A stretch of 64,000 nt of DNA from Phyto melanocephala (GCA_941918925.1 OW799235.1:20158701-20222700), one strand, 5' to 3'; counted from the first letter of the stretch, positions 10,691-23,921 are shown. The notes: generated by a model not told the origin, from the sequence alone. Made by a program: numbers and translations.

Positions 10691-13195
10691 TATTTTTGTC
10701 AAAAATTAAACAACTGATTCATTTAAATAAGGAAATACCTAAAAATATAATACTAATACTAAGCCTAAATTGTCACCAGTATTTGTTTTTCGACCAACTC
10801 GAAAAGGAAAACCCCAAAATATATCAGTTGTAAGATTTTATATTAAATGCTGCAAATAGTGAAATTCTGTAAAAAAAAAACACATAAATACAGATGTTTA
10901 TCCTCTATATTTTCCCTAAAGACTTTTTACCCCATCAAAAAAACTAAATGCAAAGAGAAACTGCCTAAAATGGCAACACTGATTTATATATACATATATA
11001 TTTAGTAAGAGAAGATGTATTTAAAATCGAAAGCAGATTTCAAATTAATTTCTTTGCTTTTTGCTGAGGTTAAAAATCTTACTTTGAACAATATTTACTA
11101 TGATAATGAACTATAAACTAAGCCATTGATAAATTTTCACTTTCTTTTCACATTCAAGGTTAATTCAATTAAGAAAAAAAAAACTATCTATTAAATAAAT
11201 TAAAATTCAAATCAACAATTTATTCGGCTATGCTGAAACTTAAATATCCTACACTATTAACATACCCATCAAAAAAAATTTTATATTAGTTTAATGTGAA
11301 TAACATTTTTCATCAGTTCTTATTGACTCTTATTGGTCCTACATCTATCCTCCAACCCGTTTAAGGATTTCTTGATTGGTTCAAAAATATTTTGCATTTA
11401 CACTTTCCTATATATTCCCATAAAAATTTTAACAAAATGCCCTTCATTTTCCATATTATGATTTTTTATTGTAACCTGAAATGTTACCAAACTATGTATC
11501 GCAAAGCCTTGTGTGTATAATGATATTTGGTCTTTCTAATTGCGACTAGAAAAGGGGAGAAGGGTGAGTGATAGTTTGATCTGTAATGATTACATTAAAA
11601 AAAATTTGTTGGGGCCAGCAGAGCGGACCGAATTCTGCTAGTACAAATATAAATATTTGGAATAAAATGTTCTTCCATAAAATCTTTTATTTTAATAAAT
11701 TATTGAACTTTTTTAAAAAGTTTTTATTAGTAGATTTTATTCTTTTTATTTCAAGCAAGTGTCACTTAAAAAAAAGCATAATAAAAAGATCACAACTGAG
11801 AGTAAAAAATTTAAAAAAATTTTCAAAATTAGAAACTGTGATGTTTTTTTCTACAATAATTTCTTCTCTACCCTTCTCGACTACAAGAAGAAGAAAAACG
11901 TCATGATGTTTTAAATCATTGTAAGAATCGAGTGTATTTTGACTTTTTAAATTTTTGATCTGAGTTCTAACAAAGAATTGTAATTCCATGGGTTTTTTAT
12001 AATTTTTACATTTTATTGTGACCCAATTTCTTTCTACTTGATCAATTTAGCTCATTTTCTATACCAAAATATATAAACTCTGTAACATTTCAGGTTAAAT
12101 TTATTTAAATTAGCTTTAAAATATGACCAAGAATGTTTGTCACAGATTACGTCTCAGGGACCAACAATATACATACATATAAAGTTTGTTAGGTCTAAGA
12201 TGATAACTCTTTGGTTTTACAAACTGAATGACAAACTTATACATACATAAGAATTTTAAGTCTCACTGCCACCAATGTTGATGATGAAGGTGGGTACAAA
12301 AACCACAATTTGCATATATTTTTATTTTGTGTGTGTGTGATATTCACATACACGTACGCATAAAATAAATGATCGTTAGCTCCTAGAGGTAAAAAAAGAT
12401 ATAAGTATTCATATAAAAAGGCCTTATTAAGACTTATTTACGATTTTAAGAATACAAAAAATACAAAAAATAATGTACTTCTTCCCATCCCTTTTTAAAG
12501 TAGGAGAGTTAGAATGACTATAGGATCTTTTGAATGGAGCTCAGAGGCCTTTTAGTGAGATTTTAGAGAATATATTGCTGAATAAGATTGCGAATTTAAA
12601 AGGCGTAAATTTGTCTACAGGAAGGCCTGAAATAAGAAGCCCTGTTGAATTTTTTCTCTGGGCTATTTGTAAATAAAATTTGTTTATAAACTTGAAAACA
12701 ATTTTAATAATTTATGATTGCAATTTATAATTTCTTATAATTGATCTATTTGTAAAAGTTTTTTACTTGTTCAAAACACTCAAATTTTATATAATTTATT
12801 GTTGAATTAGTAGGTATAATAAGTGGAATACATAAATGGAAATTTTCCAAAGAGGTTGTAAGTGCGTAACATAATTTGATAACGAGATGGAGTAAACAAA
12901 TATTCGTCATATAAGATAAACTTGTTTTCAAAAAATTTAAAACATCCCACTTTTAAAAAAACCGGTTTTGTTTTTTTTATACGTAAAACCGGTTCGAGTA
13001 ACCGGTTTTTATATATGCTTTTGTTGATCTATAAGTAAAAAAATTATTATGTTAATTTGTATTGAAAATTTAAAAGAATTTTAAAATATCAGTCTTTAAA
13101 GTTAAACTCAATTCATAAATAAATAAACTCTAATGTCAACGAGTAACAATTCTTTAATTCGCCGTACTCAAATTAATTACCATCATATCGTTGTA
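10691..13195. other. AT-rich non-coding DNA with repeat fragments
   Basis: No gene supported. 11395-11535 matches 42290-42430 (both contain a TTATTGT...ACC...AAACCAT/ATGTATCG...CTT.TGTGTA block), a dispersed repeat. 12948-13015 is a fragment with AACCGGTT motifs like the hAT-like element at 6459. Confidence 0.5.
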
Positions 13196-13199
13196 TAGC

Positions 13200-13975
13200 C
13201 TAAATTATAGATTTAACTTTATACCCAATCTTCGATTTTAAATTTGTTCACTGTTCTATTTGTAAAGCCATTTCATTTGATACACATATTTATGGGGTTA
13301 ATAAAGAAAATTATACGCCATTTTGTTTTGAACGCCATCACGAATTTTACGCTTCTTCATAGCTTACTGCATTCTATTGGCCAAGCCTGTTCATTTGATA
13401 CCAATACTGAGATGCTTGAATAGGGTACATTTTTAAATACTAGATTTGACTAATATATAAATTTATTGTAAACCATTCTGTAGTGGCGGCCATCATGGTG
13501 CTTATATCTCATTTATTTTCAAATCGATTTGTATGTAGAAATAATTTGCAAGGCTATGGCTTGTAATTCAGGGTCATTTTCGTGTCAATATATTAGAATA
13601 TTAAGAAACTTAATATATTTATAACAAATTTAATATTTTTCCAAATAACTTTTGCCTAAAACTTTGCGGATTAGTGAGCAACTTGCCCAATATTGTGGGG
13701 TTTGAAGGGGACAAAGCTTTAATAACTATAGACATATATAACTTATATATCCGCCATTTTATTTCAAATGCTTTTTTGGATTTTAACTTCTTTGTAGTTT
13801 CATAGTTAAATTAAAGGGGGTTGAAGTTGATGTACGCTATTTTGTAGTGGCGGCCATCACGGATTCTTAAAATTTGTTTATGTTGTTAATGTAGGTTTTT
13901 CTAAAATACTATAACCAACAGACGGATAAATAGACATTGCGACTTCCGACTCCCCTATTCATAAACTTTCAGAAA
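13200..13975 (+). repeat. Hairpin-family repeat, plus orientation, 5' end lost
   Basis: Shows the family body (TTCATTTGATACCAATA, CGCCATTTTGTTT, GGCGGCCATCA, ACAGACGGATAAATAGACA) in the same order as 34845-35830, without the starting hairpin or a clean end. Non-coding. Confidence 0.5.
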
Positions 13976-14333
13976 ATAAATAATAAATAAATGTTTTCGA
14001 TCTTTTTTATTTATATCAACAGTTGTATATAATTTTTTTTATAAAAAAATAGTTTTAATTTTATTTTGCAATATTTCGCTACCACATTGGGTAGCTTCTT
14101 CAGCAAAAGTATAAACAATTTCAGAAGATATATGTATATACTTTACAAAAGCTGTTTATATGAACCAAGGTATTCGATATTGTCTAATAATTTGAGACAT
14201 AAAAACAAATTTAAAAAACCGATTTTTTTTAATTATTTAGAAACCAGTTTTAACAACTCTATACCAAGATCGTAGACACTTGATTAATGCTATAAACACA
14301 ACTAGGCCGAACGACGAATTTTGCAGATCGGGA

Positions 14334-14457
14334 CTCAATTCTCGTTCTGTGAAACTGTGAAATGAAAAAGTTTTTGCATAGCAAAGGGTATGGTGACACC
14401 ATATGATATGACACACAAAAACTTTTCATTTCACAGTTTCACAGAACGAGAATTGAG
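14334..14457. mobile_element. 124-bp palindromic MITE
   Basis: CTCAATTCTCGTTCTGTG opens the element and its exact inverse closes it; the two ~42-bp arms are almost perfect inverted repeats around a ~40-bp centre with GGTATGGTGACACCATATG. A second copy lies at 43600-43719 and a fragment at about 5380-5440. Confidence 0.75.
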
Positions 14458-16355
14458 CCCCTGAACGAATTCATCCAAAGAAAATTGTTGCGTAAATACG
14501 TCGAGTTAAACACATTTACGACGACGAAAACAGCTTTTAATGTCTTTTAAAATACTTTGTGATATGAAAAACAAATTTAAAAAATTCGAATCAGTCTTTA
14601 CATTTTTATAATTTTAGGATGCTAGATTATACAAACAATAATATTATTTTAGACTTCTTCCATAATTTTGTCATTACTATACATACATTTTTTTAATAAA
14701 TAACAAGCAAAGTCGCCGAATTCGTATTTATTTGTTATTTAACTATTGTTTGTTAATAGAGTTACCATATTTCTAAACAATATTAATACAAATTGAAAAA
14801 GAAAAAATATTAACAAAAAACTAATTAAATAAATATTTACTTAAACTACTAATAATGTCAACTTATTTATATGCAAAAAATAACAAGAAAGCCTTTCGAA
14901 AAGTAACTTTTTTTTAATAAAATAATAAAAAATCTTAAATCTTAATGGTCAAACCTGGTGCAGAATTCGTTACGCAAATTTGGTCAAGGCAGCAATTGTG
15001 TGAATTTTCCTACACATATGCAAATGTATTTTATTTTCGATTAATTAGCCCACTGAGGAAATACTACAAGGTATGCCAACTTCTTATTAGTGTTTTTAAA
15101 GGCGATATTATAGAATCGCTGCACAACCGCATGCACCTACATACATACATATGTACATACTTACGTATATATTTTAAAGGTTAATTGATTATTTTCAAAA
15201 ACATATCAAATTACATACTTACAAATGTATGTACATATGTATGTAATCAATATAATATTTACAAATATTTATTTATTTCCCGTCTTAAGGTATGTTCACA
15301 TTAAACTAATATTTGACGAAATTAATGCCCTATTAAATTAATGTCTGTTCAATTAAAAATTGTCCCAATTTGTATATCAACCTATTTTTATATTTTTTTA
15401 AAAAATTGGTGTAAAAAATCATATAACAATTAAAAATATGTACCAGAAATAGTAGTTACGCCTATTTCGGCAAATATTTGTCGAATGTGCATGTAGTTTT
15501 AGATTAAAATCAATAATTATTTTGAAACAATACGTGTTTTTTTATAAAATAAGTTCTGTTTTTTATTTTTAATTAATTTTTTATTTAAACTGGAAAAATA
15601 ACATCAATAAGTCTTATCAACAAAATAATTGATCTTTTCAAAACATACATGCATACGTATTGTATGTGTGTATGTACATAAAAATAACAAACATTTAATA
15701 ATAAATTGTTTTTAGTATAATTTCTAAAACTCAAATTATAAACAAAAACTGTAGCTTTCAAACAGGTTATTTGAAACATTTCAGAAAAGAAGGATGCTGC
15801 TGCATAGAAATGTACTTAGAAAAGGTTTTTAATCTTTATTTTATAAAAATACGAAATTTACTCTTGTTAATGTATGCAGCCATTTTAAATTTTTTAAAAC
15901 ACAATTTTCTATCGCCTTATAAATAAGTATTTTTCTATCTTTTTGAAATTTATTTTTCATTTTGGTAAAAATATTCCTTAATTTAGTTTTTTGTTTTAAA
16001 GAAAAGGTTTTATTAGCTTAAATCCACATTTTTAAATTTGTATACAAAACAAAAAAAAGAAATATTCAGCCATATGTTGTAGTTAAAAAGATAGTAGTTA
16101 AATATCTTAAAAAATAAAAGAAAAGAAAAACAACTAACTGACCAGAAGTATGCACTTCAAATTCAGAGTACAATTATACATTAGCGTGTCATTAGATGGA
16201 TAGAAATAATTTTTGTAATTCTAGTTTCGGTTGTCGTTAAAAATCAAAAATTTAACGTTTATTCTTTGTTTATTAAATGCTATTATTTTATGCTTTTCAT
16301 TATTCTGTGATAATTGCAATTGAAAATTACATTTATTAAAGCAGCTAATACACGG
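14458..16355. other. AT-rich non-coding DNA; possible weak TIR element at ~15291-15495
   Basis: No gene. ATGTTCACATTAAACTAATA near 15293 and ATGCACATTCGACAAATA (minus strand near 15490) are imperfectly inverted and may bound a ~200-bp element. Nothing else is recognisable. Confidence 0.4.
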
Positions 16356-16359
16356 CATG

Positions 16360-16570
16360 TTTTTTACATCTGACTTTAAAATTTGTGAGACATACATATG
16401 TAAATCTACATGTCTCTCAAAATTGTACTTTTACAGACAACCGTCGCTGACTGCCTAGCAGCAGCAGAGATTTCTGATAACGGCTGATGTCACATGTTTT
16501 GACAGAAGAAAATATAGCGAGCTCTAATTAAAATTTTGTCAGATGTATCAATGCTTGTCGTATTTTAAAC
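16360..16570 (+). repeat. Dispersed repeat, partner at 49045-49215
   Basis: Shares an ordered set of blocks with 49045-49215: TTTACATC.GAC, ATGTAAATCTACATGTCT, CTGACTGCCTAGC/CTGACCGTTTTCTAGC, and AACAGCTGATGTCA. Non-coding. It lies just 3' of the gene at 16802-21530 (which runs on the minus strand). Confidence 0.5.
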
Positions 16571-16801
16571 CTTTTCGACAATTGTAATACCAATTTAAAA
16601 CACGATACTCAAACTCTTATTAAAGCTAATTTTTTAGCTTCAAGTTTTTATTTTTATATAATCAAATTAGCTTTTGAGGTACAAGATTATAAAACATATT
16701 TTGATATTGCTCGCTAAAGGTTATAAAAAAATAATACTAAATTAAAATTTTTAAAAGTATACAAAGATGATTGAAAAAAAATTTTTCAAATGTATTTGAA
16801 A

Positions 16802-19800
16802 TTATTGCTGGAGATCGTTTATTAAAGTATTAATGGATGGTATTATGATATCGTTTGGTGTGGTTATTTGAAAAATAAGCTTTTGGACGAATAACCAAAC
16901 GTGTTCGCATAATTTAGGATATTTTATATTCATTCCCATAAAGCATTGGAAACAGACTTCGATGGCTTGCAATGGATTTTCAAATCGATGTCTTCTTCCA
17001 TATATATCCAGATAAGTTAGGGATATATTATAACATTTGTTACTAACTAAATAAACTTTTGGCTGATTATCTAGTTTTAAGCGCTTTTCCTCCTCAATAT
17101 CACTATCGCCATACTCTTCCTTAATAGTATTCTAGAAAATAAAAATTAAATTATAACAAATATAAAATAAATAAATAAAAAATAGTGACTACCTCGGAAA
17201 TGGAAATAAAGGACTCTTGTACATTCATTTTACTAAATTGTCTAGAGGCTGGTAATAGATAAGGTACTAGTAGTAACGACAATGCTAGTATTGTATCTGA
17301 AATTTGATTATTACTGTGAATATGTACTTTTAAGCTTAAGTTAAAACCATGCCAAAACTTACCCTCATCACAGGCATTGTTAATACATGCTAATATATCC
17401 CTAACGGAATTATCTTTCAACTTTTTTGCCTTTTCAATTATTTTGTGGTAATATAATTGCCATTCGTAAATACTTTTTGAATTAGGATACATTATGTTGT
17501 AATCAATTTCAAACTAAAAAAAGAAAAATGATTTAATAATAATAAGACATACATACAATAATTATAATAGACCACTATAAAATATTTTGCCAATTACACC
17601 TACCAACTCATAATTTCTTTTATTTTGAAGGACTTTATATTTTTCCATATATTCGGTTGCTTGCAATTTGCCAGTTTTGAACTCATTCTGTCTAAAGCGA
17701 TGAGTTTTTCTCCAAGTTTTTAATACTAAGTCCCAATCATCATAACCTGTTTTTAAAATTTCCAAATGTTTTTCATCTATTTCGCCATCACTTAAAGTAC
17801 ATGAATCGTCGGAATCTTACAGGAAATATATTATAATTTTTATGTTTTTAAAACATTACATTATGATAACACTTAAAATAACTTACAAACAGCGGGATCC
17901 GGTTTAGTTTTGTTTCGTCTACGTATTACGCCGGAAAGTCTAAGCCTTGACCTAGTATTATTATAAGCATCGTGCAGCTTTCCCCTTGCTAAATGTCCTT
18001 TTGTAAAGGGTACGTAATATGTTTCCCTAACCTCTGTAGGAAAAATTGTAACAATTGATTGTGATAACTGCAAAAATTCATCTCTTAGTAATCTGAAATA
18101 TATTGGACATTGCAAAAGTTAATGTATAAATATATGTTTGTATATGAAAATATGTACCTTTTTATACATATTTTCATAGGTAAACATTTATTCATAGGAT
18201 CAGTTGTGGTAATTTAAAAAATTTTTTAGTGCTTCATTTTGAACCTTTATTGGTCATATATTTATTCATCAAAAGTGTGTAAGTGTAATATTGCAAAGTT
18301 ACAAAATAAACTGATTTTTTTTTTTGCTCTCCTGAAAACTTACTCAAAACACATCATTGGGGTCAAATTACGGCGTTCGGTCACGATCGAACTTTTACTC
18401 GGGAGATCGAGTTTGCTGTGTTTTTGGTATAGATATTCTAATAAGGTTTTTTAAATTCTGATCACGTTCGAATGCCGTAATTTGCCTTCTTAATTTGTTA
18501 GACGAGCGACCATATGTGCTTTTGTAGGAAATTTTTCAGGATAAAATTTGGTCATGATATATGTCAATCGATATCGCAACATAAATTTTTAATTTTTGTG
18601 TGCGCCACGCCCACAATTCACATCTTGTTAATTTTTTTAAAGTGATATGGACACTAATAAGAAATAATTCATATTAGGGCATATTCATAAGGTATATGGA
18701 TCGCGGTAATAAACACAATTAAAAAACACATGCATTTTGTTTTTGTATACACATATTTCTGCATATGATGTCAAAACTTTAAAGCCAAAATTTTTTATTC
18801 ACGGTTTTGTATTTTTTGAAACGCTTTAAATCTATGAAACTGGAAATTATTTATTGTAGAATAAAAATATAAAAAATAAGTTCGACAGATGCAATTTTAA
18901 AAAACAATTGGCAACGCTGATAAATTGCATATAAAAACCAATCAGCTAATTGGATACGAGCTTCTTATTAAACTAACTTGATTGATACAAAGTTTAAAGG
19001 CTAAATTAATTTTTTTTAAACTAACATACATATGTTTACATACATACATGCCACGCCCACAATTCGTATCTCGTTAATTTTTATCTTATAAGAAGTAAAG
19101 ACTTGCTTAGTAACCCAGACATGCGACAAAAAATATTTTTTGTACGCTTATTGTTCCACTTTCGTAACTATTTTGAATGATCATGTATACTTCTTAATAA
19201 CAAAAGATACTTTCAATACTGCTAGCCGAAGGATGAATATAGAAAGCATAACAAAAATTTAATAAGAATATGAGAGAATATAAACATGAAGAATATTGGA
19301 TAAAATTGACTAAGAAAAATTTTGAAGTAAATGCTGTTTCCCATTTTCTAATTTCATTAAATTGATACATAATAAATAGTTTCAAATAACTTATGACTAT
19401 ACCGATAAAGAGTGCAGATGATAAATCGTAGCTGGATTTGAAAATGTACTCGACTAATATCGGAAAAAATTTTCAATATTTTTAAATATTGACTGCCGTA
19501 TTTATAAAAATTATTTTAGGTTTATCGAAAGCTTGTTGGACAAATTTCTGTATTTTTAACCTAAAATCTTATTTATGAATATTGCAGTTACAATTTAAGT
19601 TAAAAATAAGAAAGTGAACTTAAGTCAGAATTAAAATAATTTACAATAAAACTAAAGAGGAAACTTAAAACTGAACATAAGAGTCAGTTATACATAAAAT
19701 ACAAACCTTTTGTCTGGATTACCAGTTAGAATCGCAGAAATAATAGCCTTTGCTATATTTGTACGGTGTTTATTTTCCAAAGTACCAATATCTAGTACTT

Positions 19801-21530
19801 GCTTTACTTCGGGAATTTGTCTGATTTCCTATAAAATAGTATATATAAAGATTACTGCATCTATTTAGGTATATAACTTTAAATATGCACTTCAGAAATA
19901 AATTAAACTTACTGCTGTTGTAGGTATTTGATCTGAATTAGGTGATACTGAAATAACTGGAGCCGGTTTCGGAGCACCTTCTGAAAAAATAGATATTTAT
20001 TTTATTAATGTAACTGCACAAACATAGTTACTAAAGTATATGTATGTACGTTGCGTTTTTTGTAGAACTTTATTTTTATTTTTTAAAAAAATAATTGTCT
20101 AATTATAAAACGATTATCAAAATAAAATACAACCATGTAATTTGTTTAGAAAATACAACCATGATACTCTAAAAATACAATCCTATAAAATTGTAAACGT
20201 TTACATATGCGCATTTCCTTTGGTTGAACCAAGGTTCATTCATGAATAGGCCTTGGGTTGAACGTTCAAATGCCGCTGAGAATTTTTGAACATAAATTTT
20301 TTCATTAGTAAAAGTTGATAAGGTGCTCAGTAAGATGATGAAAAACCAACCTGTACTGTTATGGAATTAAAATTTACAACCAGAGTTCGTGGCTGCATTA
20401 AAAAAATTGTAATTTGTTAGTAGAGTTGAAAAGAAAAATCTTTCCTGTAAGCCTAAATATAGAAAAACGCTTGGAGTATGAAAAAAAAAGTAACAATACG
20501 TCCACCAAAGCGATTCTTATTAGAGATCTGGGGATGTATGGCAGCAGATGGTGTTGGATGTTTATTGAGGAAACTATGGATAGGACCAGTACATTGACAT
20601 ATTGAAGGACAGCTTCCTTCTTAGCGTAGAAAAGCTAGGTCTAATAGAAATGACATTATTATGAAGGACAATAATCCTAAGCATTCCGATAAGATGGTAA
20701 AGCAATATACATATGCTGTATAATGTCAAAACGAAAAAAAAAAAACATCCATGTCAAACGCCAGTATAAATGTTACAGAAGATTTATGGGATCACCTTAA
20801 ACAATCTATTAACAAAAAGAATTGCCACCTCCACTCCCACATTAAAGCAAACGTTAATCTAAGAGTGGAATTTAATTTTTGCAGAAACAAAAGCATTGTC
20901 ATTGCCTGCTAGGCTGTCAGCAGCTGTAGAAGCCAAAGGATGGCACACAAGATATTAAGATGGGCTCTTTTTCATATATTTTTAAAATTGAATGTATAAC
21001 TTTATAAAAATGTCATATAATACACAAATTTTTAAGTTATATTTGTTTCTATAAATACCTACTTACATATATAAAGTAAAAAATGTTTAATTAGAATAAC
21101 CAGATTATGATTTTCGTTAAAACATAGAAATAACGTACTGTATGTATACACTTTAGTAACTGTGTGTATGTTGTTAGCTCTTTATCGTATGTATCTATTT
21201 ACTTACTTGCTACTTTAATGTTCAACACAAAATCCAGATTGTTAATGTATTGTGCCACAAAATGTACAAATATATTTGGCTTAATCACAAAATCATTTGA
21301 GTACACTTGTATTTCTGTGTCTTTTGGTATGATGTATGCTTTTTTAACTAAAATTATTATAAAAATATTTTCTATGTTTATAAAATGTTCTTAAAAATGT
21401 TAGCAGTTTTTTAACGTTCATACATACCTTCTTGTAAAAATAAATAGTAGCTCTCGTCACCATTAAAATTAACACCAATAATTTCTTTATTATTTTCAAA
21501 AGTTGTTTTTATTAATTTGAAGCCTTCCAT
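16802..21530 (-). CDS. Nine-exon gene, 478-aa protein of unknown function
   Basis: Coding exons in order (minus strand): 21530-21428, 21347-21207, 19980-19913, 19828-19707, 18092-17887, 17815-17604, 17513-17363, 17296-17193, 17131-16802. All introns are GT-AG and every phase joins, giving 1437 nt = 478 codons plus TAA. The start is the ATG at 21530 (MEGFKLIKTTFENNKEI). Recognisable traits are: an N-terminal globular part (~1-80); a short Pro-rich linker (GAPKPAPVISVSP, ~83-104); a basic region with TYYVPFTKGHLARGKLHDAY then RRRNKTKP (~170-213); an acidic stretch DSDDSCTLSDGEIDE; a Lys/Tyr-rich helical region; and a C-terminal segment with YLDIYGRRHRFENPLQAIEV and VCFQCFMG. No signal peptide or membrane segment is evident. 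I do not recognise the family, and DNA binding is only suggested by the basic patches. The third intron-side gap (19981-21206) carries a dead Tc1 copy. Exon joining is by eye; a missed micro-exon is possible. Confidence 0.8.
18116..19690. other. Intron 4 of the nine-exon gene, with repeat fragments
   Basis: This large intron (18093-19706) holds no second gene. Fragments near 18600-18640 and 19045-19075 carry GCCACGCCCACAATTC, a unit like those in the GTGGGCG repeats. Near 18675 GGGCATATTCATAAGGTA resembles the CAAGGCAT TIR, without a matching right end. Confidence 0.5.
20458..20958 (+). pseudogene. Tc1-like transposase remnant in an intron
   Basis: Pieces in several frames line up with the Tc1 transposase C-terminal half: KRLEYEKK, GCMAADGVG, DNNPKHSDKMV, LWDHLKQSINKKN and LPARLSAAVEAKGWHTRY before a stop at 20956-20958. 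Order and spacing match the family; frameshifts, stops and a deletion between KRLEYEKK and the GCM motif show it is dead. It lies antisense in the intron between exons 2 and 3 of the 478-aa gene. Confidence 0.8.
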
Positions 21531-22203
21531 TTTTTCTTAAAATTATACACGACAGCTTGATTACTCAAAACGATTAAAAATGACGCTCAATAATTACAAT
21601 CATAAAACCAACCATAAAACAGTTGGTTAGAGCATACTATGATTAAAAGGAGAGAGCATTTAAAACAGGTAGTATTACTTGACCAGATAGTTTCCAGTTT
21701 TGTGTTGCTACCACATACTTCAAACCCAAGATATATTAAGGGTAAATTTTGACAACTAAGAATCATTTTACAAATACCATGTGTATGTATTATCTACCTC
21801 TTCCAGTAAACAACACCATGAACCATTATCTATTGCTTGTATTATATTCTGTGGCTTGTATAGTCATACATACACACTGTATACATTTGTATATAAAGTG
21901 ACCGCAACATGGAGAGCATTTATGCCTCTATCTTTTAACGTATGGAGTTTGACATTGAGTTACACCGTAATAATTTTTATTTGTAGGTATCAATATATTT
22001 GATGAGAAAAATAAACAAAAAAGTAATTGTTGTTAGGGCACTTTGGTAAGTAAATACACCTTGGAATTAAACTTGTATATGAAAGCGTAGAGATAGTAAA
22101 TGTTATTATTGGAAGTGAACATATGTTTTCTTATTTTTAACAGTGCTGCCAGAATTTTAAATGTTTATGCGTTAATTTCCAAATAAATCACTAATGTGTA
22201 ATA
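21531..22203. other. Upstream region of the nine-exon gene
   Basis: No gene. It must hold the promoter and 5' UTR of the minus-strand gene starting at 21530, but no convincing TATA or initiator was found among the AT-rich sequence. Confidence 0.4.
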
Positions 22204-22410
22204 CCAAAGCATTTTTATTCATCAGGTAAATCGCAGTTCGGAGAAAATTTTATTGTTAATGTTTCTTATACATGAAGTTTGGCATTTGAAATATTTAGAG
22301 AAAAGAAATAATTATTTCTTATAGAAATATGTAATTTGGCAGCTGAAGCTGAAAACAAGTAAGAGCTCTATATTCTGCTGTGTCGAATTTTAGATACCTA
22401 CCAACCACTA
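22204..22410 (+). mobile_element. CAAGGCAT-family MITE joined to a hairpin-family start, truncated
   Basis: Begins CAAAGCATTTTTATTCATCAG and follows the 4058 element through GGCAGCTGAAGCTGAAAAC, then passes into AAGTAAGAGCTCTATATTC, the start of the hairpin family. The right TIR is absent. The same junction appears at 56420-56445. Confidence 0.65.
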
Positions 22411-22639
22411 ATTTTGTGTATTACTTTTTTATCACAAAGCTTATTATTTTTTTAACCAACTTTCATTATTATAAAATAATCTCTATACTAATAAAATATG
22501 TATTATTTTGTTTAAGTTCGATTGGCTTTAAAATTATTTTCTTATATTTAGTCTCAAAATGGAACCTAAAGTATAAAGTTCTTTATTTTACCAACAAATT
22601 TTACTATGTAGAGATTATATAAATTAAAAAACCGTAATA

Positions 22640-23160
22640 AAGGAGGTTCGCGTGTCGTTTTTGACATTAATAATAACATTTACTGGAAGCTTCTAATAAT
22701 CTAATTGTGTTGCATTTATGAGCTTCTAAATTTCATTGATTGTGAATTATGTGAAAAGTGGGTGTAAAAATAGGAGTGTAAAATTAATTTCTGTTAATGA
22801 ACTCAACTTAGATGTTGCAATAAAGAGTCCTTTATTTATTCAAAATCTTTGTCGATATAGAAATTATAAAAATTTGTGGGCGCGGTATTTTTTTTTTTTT
22901 TTTAATATAAAACCATTGACCAGAAAGCCATACTTGCGAAATTTTAGCATCTAACATCTGATACGCTTAATTCTATGAGCTTTTAAAATAATAGTACAAG
23001 AGATTATGTGAGAAGTGGGCGTTTAAGAAAATTTGTCAAAGTAATTTCTAATAATTAATTTGATATACTTATGTATATTGCATTATAGAGTTGTTAATTT
23101 TGCAAAAGTTTTTCTTATATACAAATTATATAAATTTAAGGTAAAGCGTTATGTAAGAGG
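22640..23160 (+). repeat. GTGGGCG-unit repeat, plus orientation
   Basis: Two ~300-bp imperfect units (TTATGTGAAAAGTGGGTG..., TTATGTGAGAAGTGGGCG...) match the units at 3310-4050 read on the minus strand, including CAACTTAGATGTTGCAATA and AGTCCTTTATT. Non-coding. Confidence 0.6.
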
Positions 23161-23189
23161 TAAGCGTATACTATACAGTATATACATAC

Positions 23190-23550
23190 TATTATAACAC
23201 TTTCCAATAGAAAGCATAATTCGCATTATAGACACAGTTGTTACTATTAATAGATTTGATATGCATTTAAAAATATTCATAAAAAATTTTGGATAAATTG
23301 ATCACTAATCTGCAAAGTTTTTTAACTCCAATAATAACGGTATCAAATGAAAGGGCTTAACTAGTAGAATATGGTTAAAATGCAAAATCAAAAATGGCGT
23401 TGGAATAAATAGTAATAATAATATAATAATAATAAAATGGCGTATTACATGATATCTAAAATCTAGGCTTAGCTACTATGTGGTTACATGAAGGGTATTA
23501 TCAGATTCGGCACGGCCGAATATAGAGCTCTTACTTGTTTTTATTAAAAG
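23190..23550 (-). repeat. Hairpin-family repeat, short minus copy
   Basis: The minus strand starts near 23548 with AAACAAGTAAGAGCTCTATA, then the hairpin TTCGGCCGTGCCGAA, then GATAATACCCTTCATG and body sequence ending near 23190. Only the 5' third of the family is present. Confidence 0.65.
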
Positions 23551-23917
23551 TGTTGAACTTTTGTAAGTAAAATACGACATTAATGAACTCAGGTTAAGAA
23601 AGAGTTAAAATTTTTTGTTTACAGGATCGTTGTGAGTACCAAGAGGGAAATATTGTTAAAACAACCAAATGTTTTTCTTTTTATAATTAATAGTTTTGAC
23701 AGCCATAAAAAACATGTCATATAAATCATATACATAAATTTACATACATATGTATGTATGTATTTCAGAATATTACGTTTTATTCTAAAGCCCATTAGTG
23801 GAACATACATATGTACACTAACATAATAACTCATGTTAATAAAAAAATTGGTCTAATAAGCTGAAATCTAAAATCTTATGACAAGAATCCCGGAAATATT
23901 GTATATTTATTTACATG

Positions 23918-23921
23918 ATAC
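23918..23921. repeat. Target-site duplication ATAC (left)
   Basis: ATAC at 23918-23921 directly abuts the LTR start TGTTAC, and ATAC at 34415-34418 follows the other LTR end GTAACA. A 4-bp duplication is usual for Ty3/gypsy-type integration. Confidence 0.9.

Noticed and set aside
18670..18970. A further CAAGGCAT-type MITE in the intron
   Set aside because: Only a left-end-like sequence (GGGCATATTCATAAGGTA) was found; no inverted partner or target duplication.
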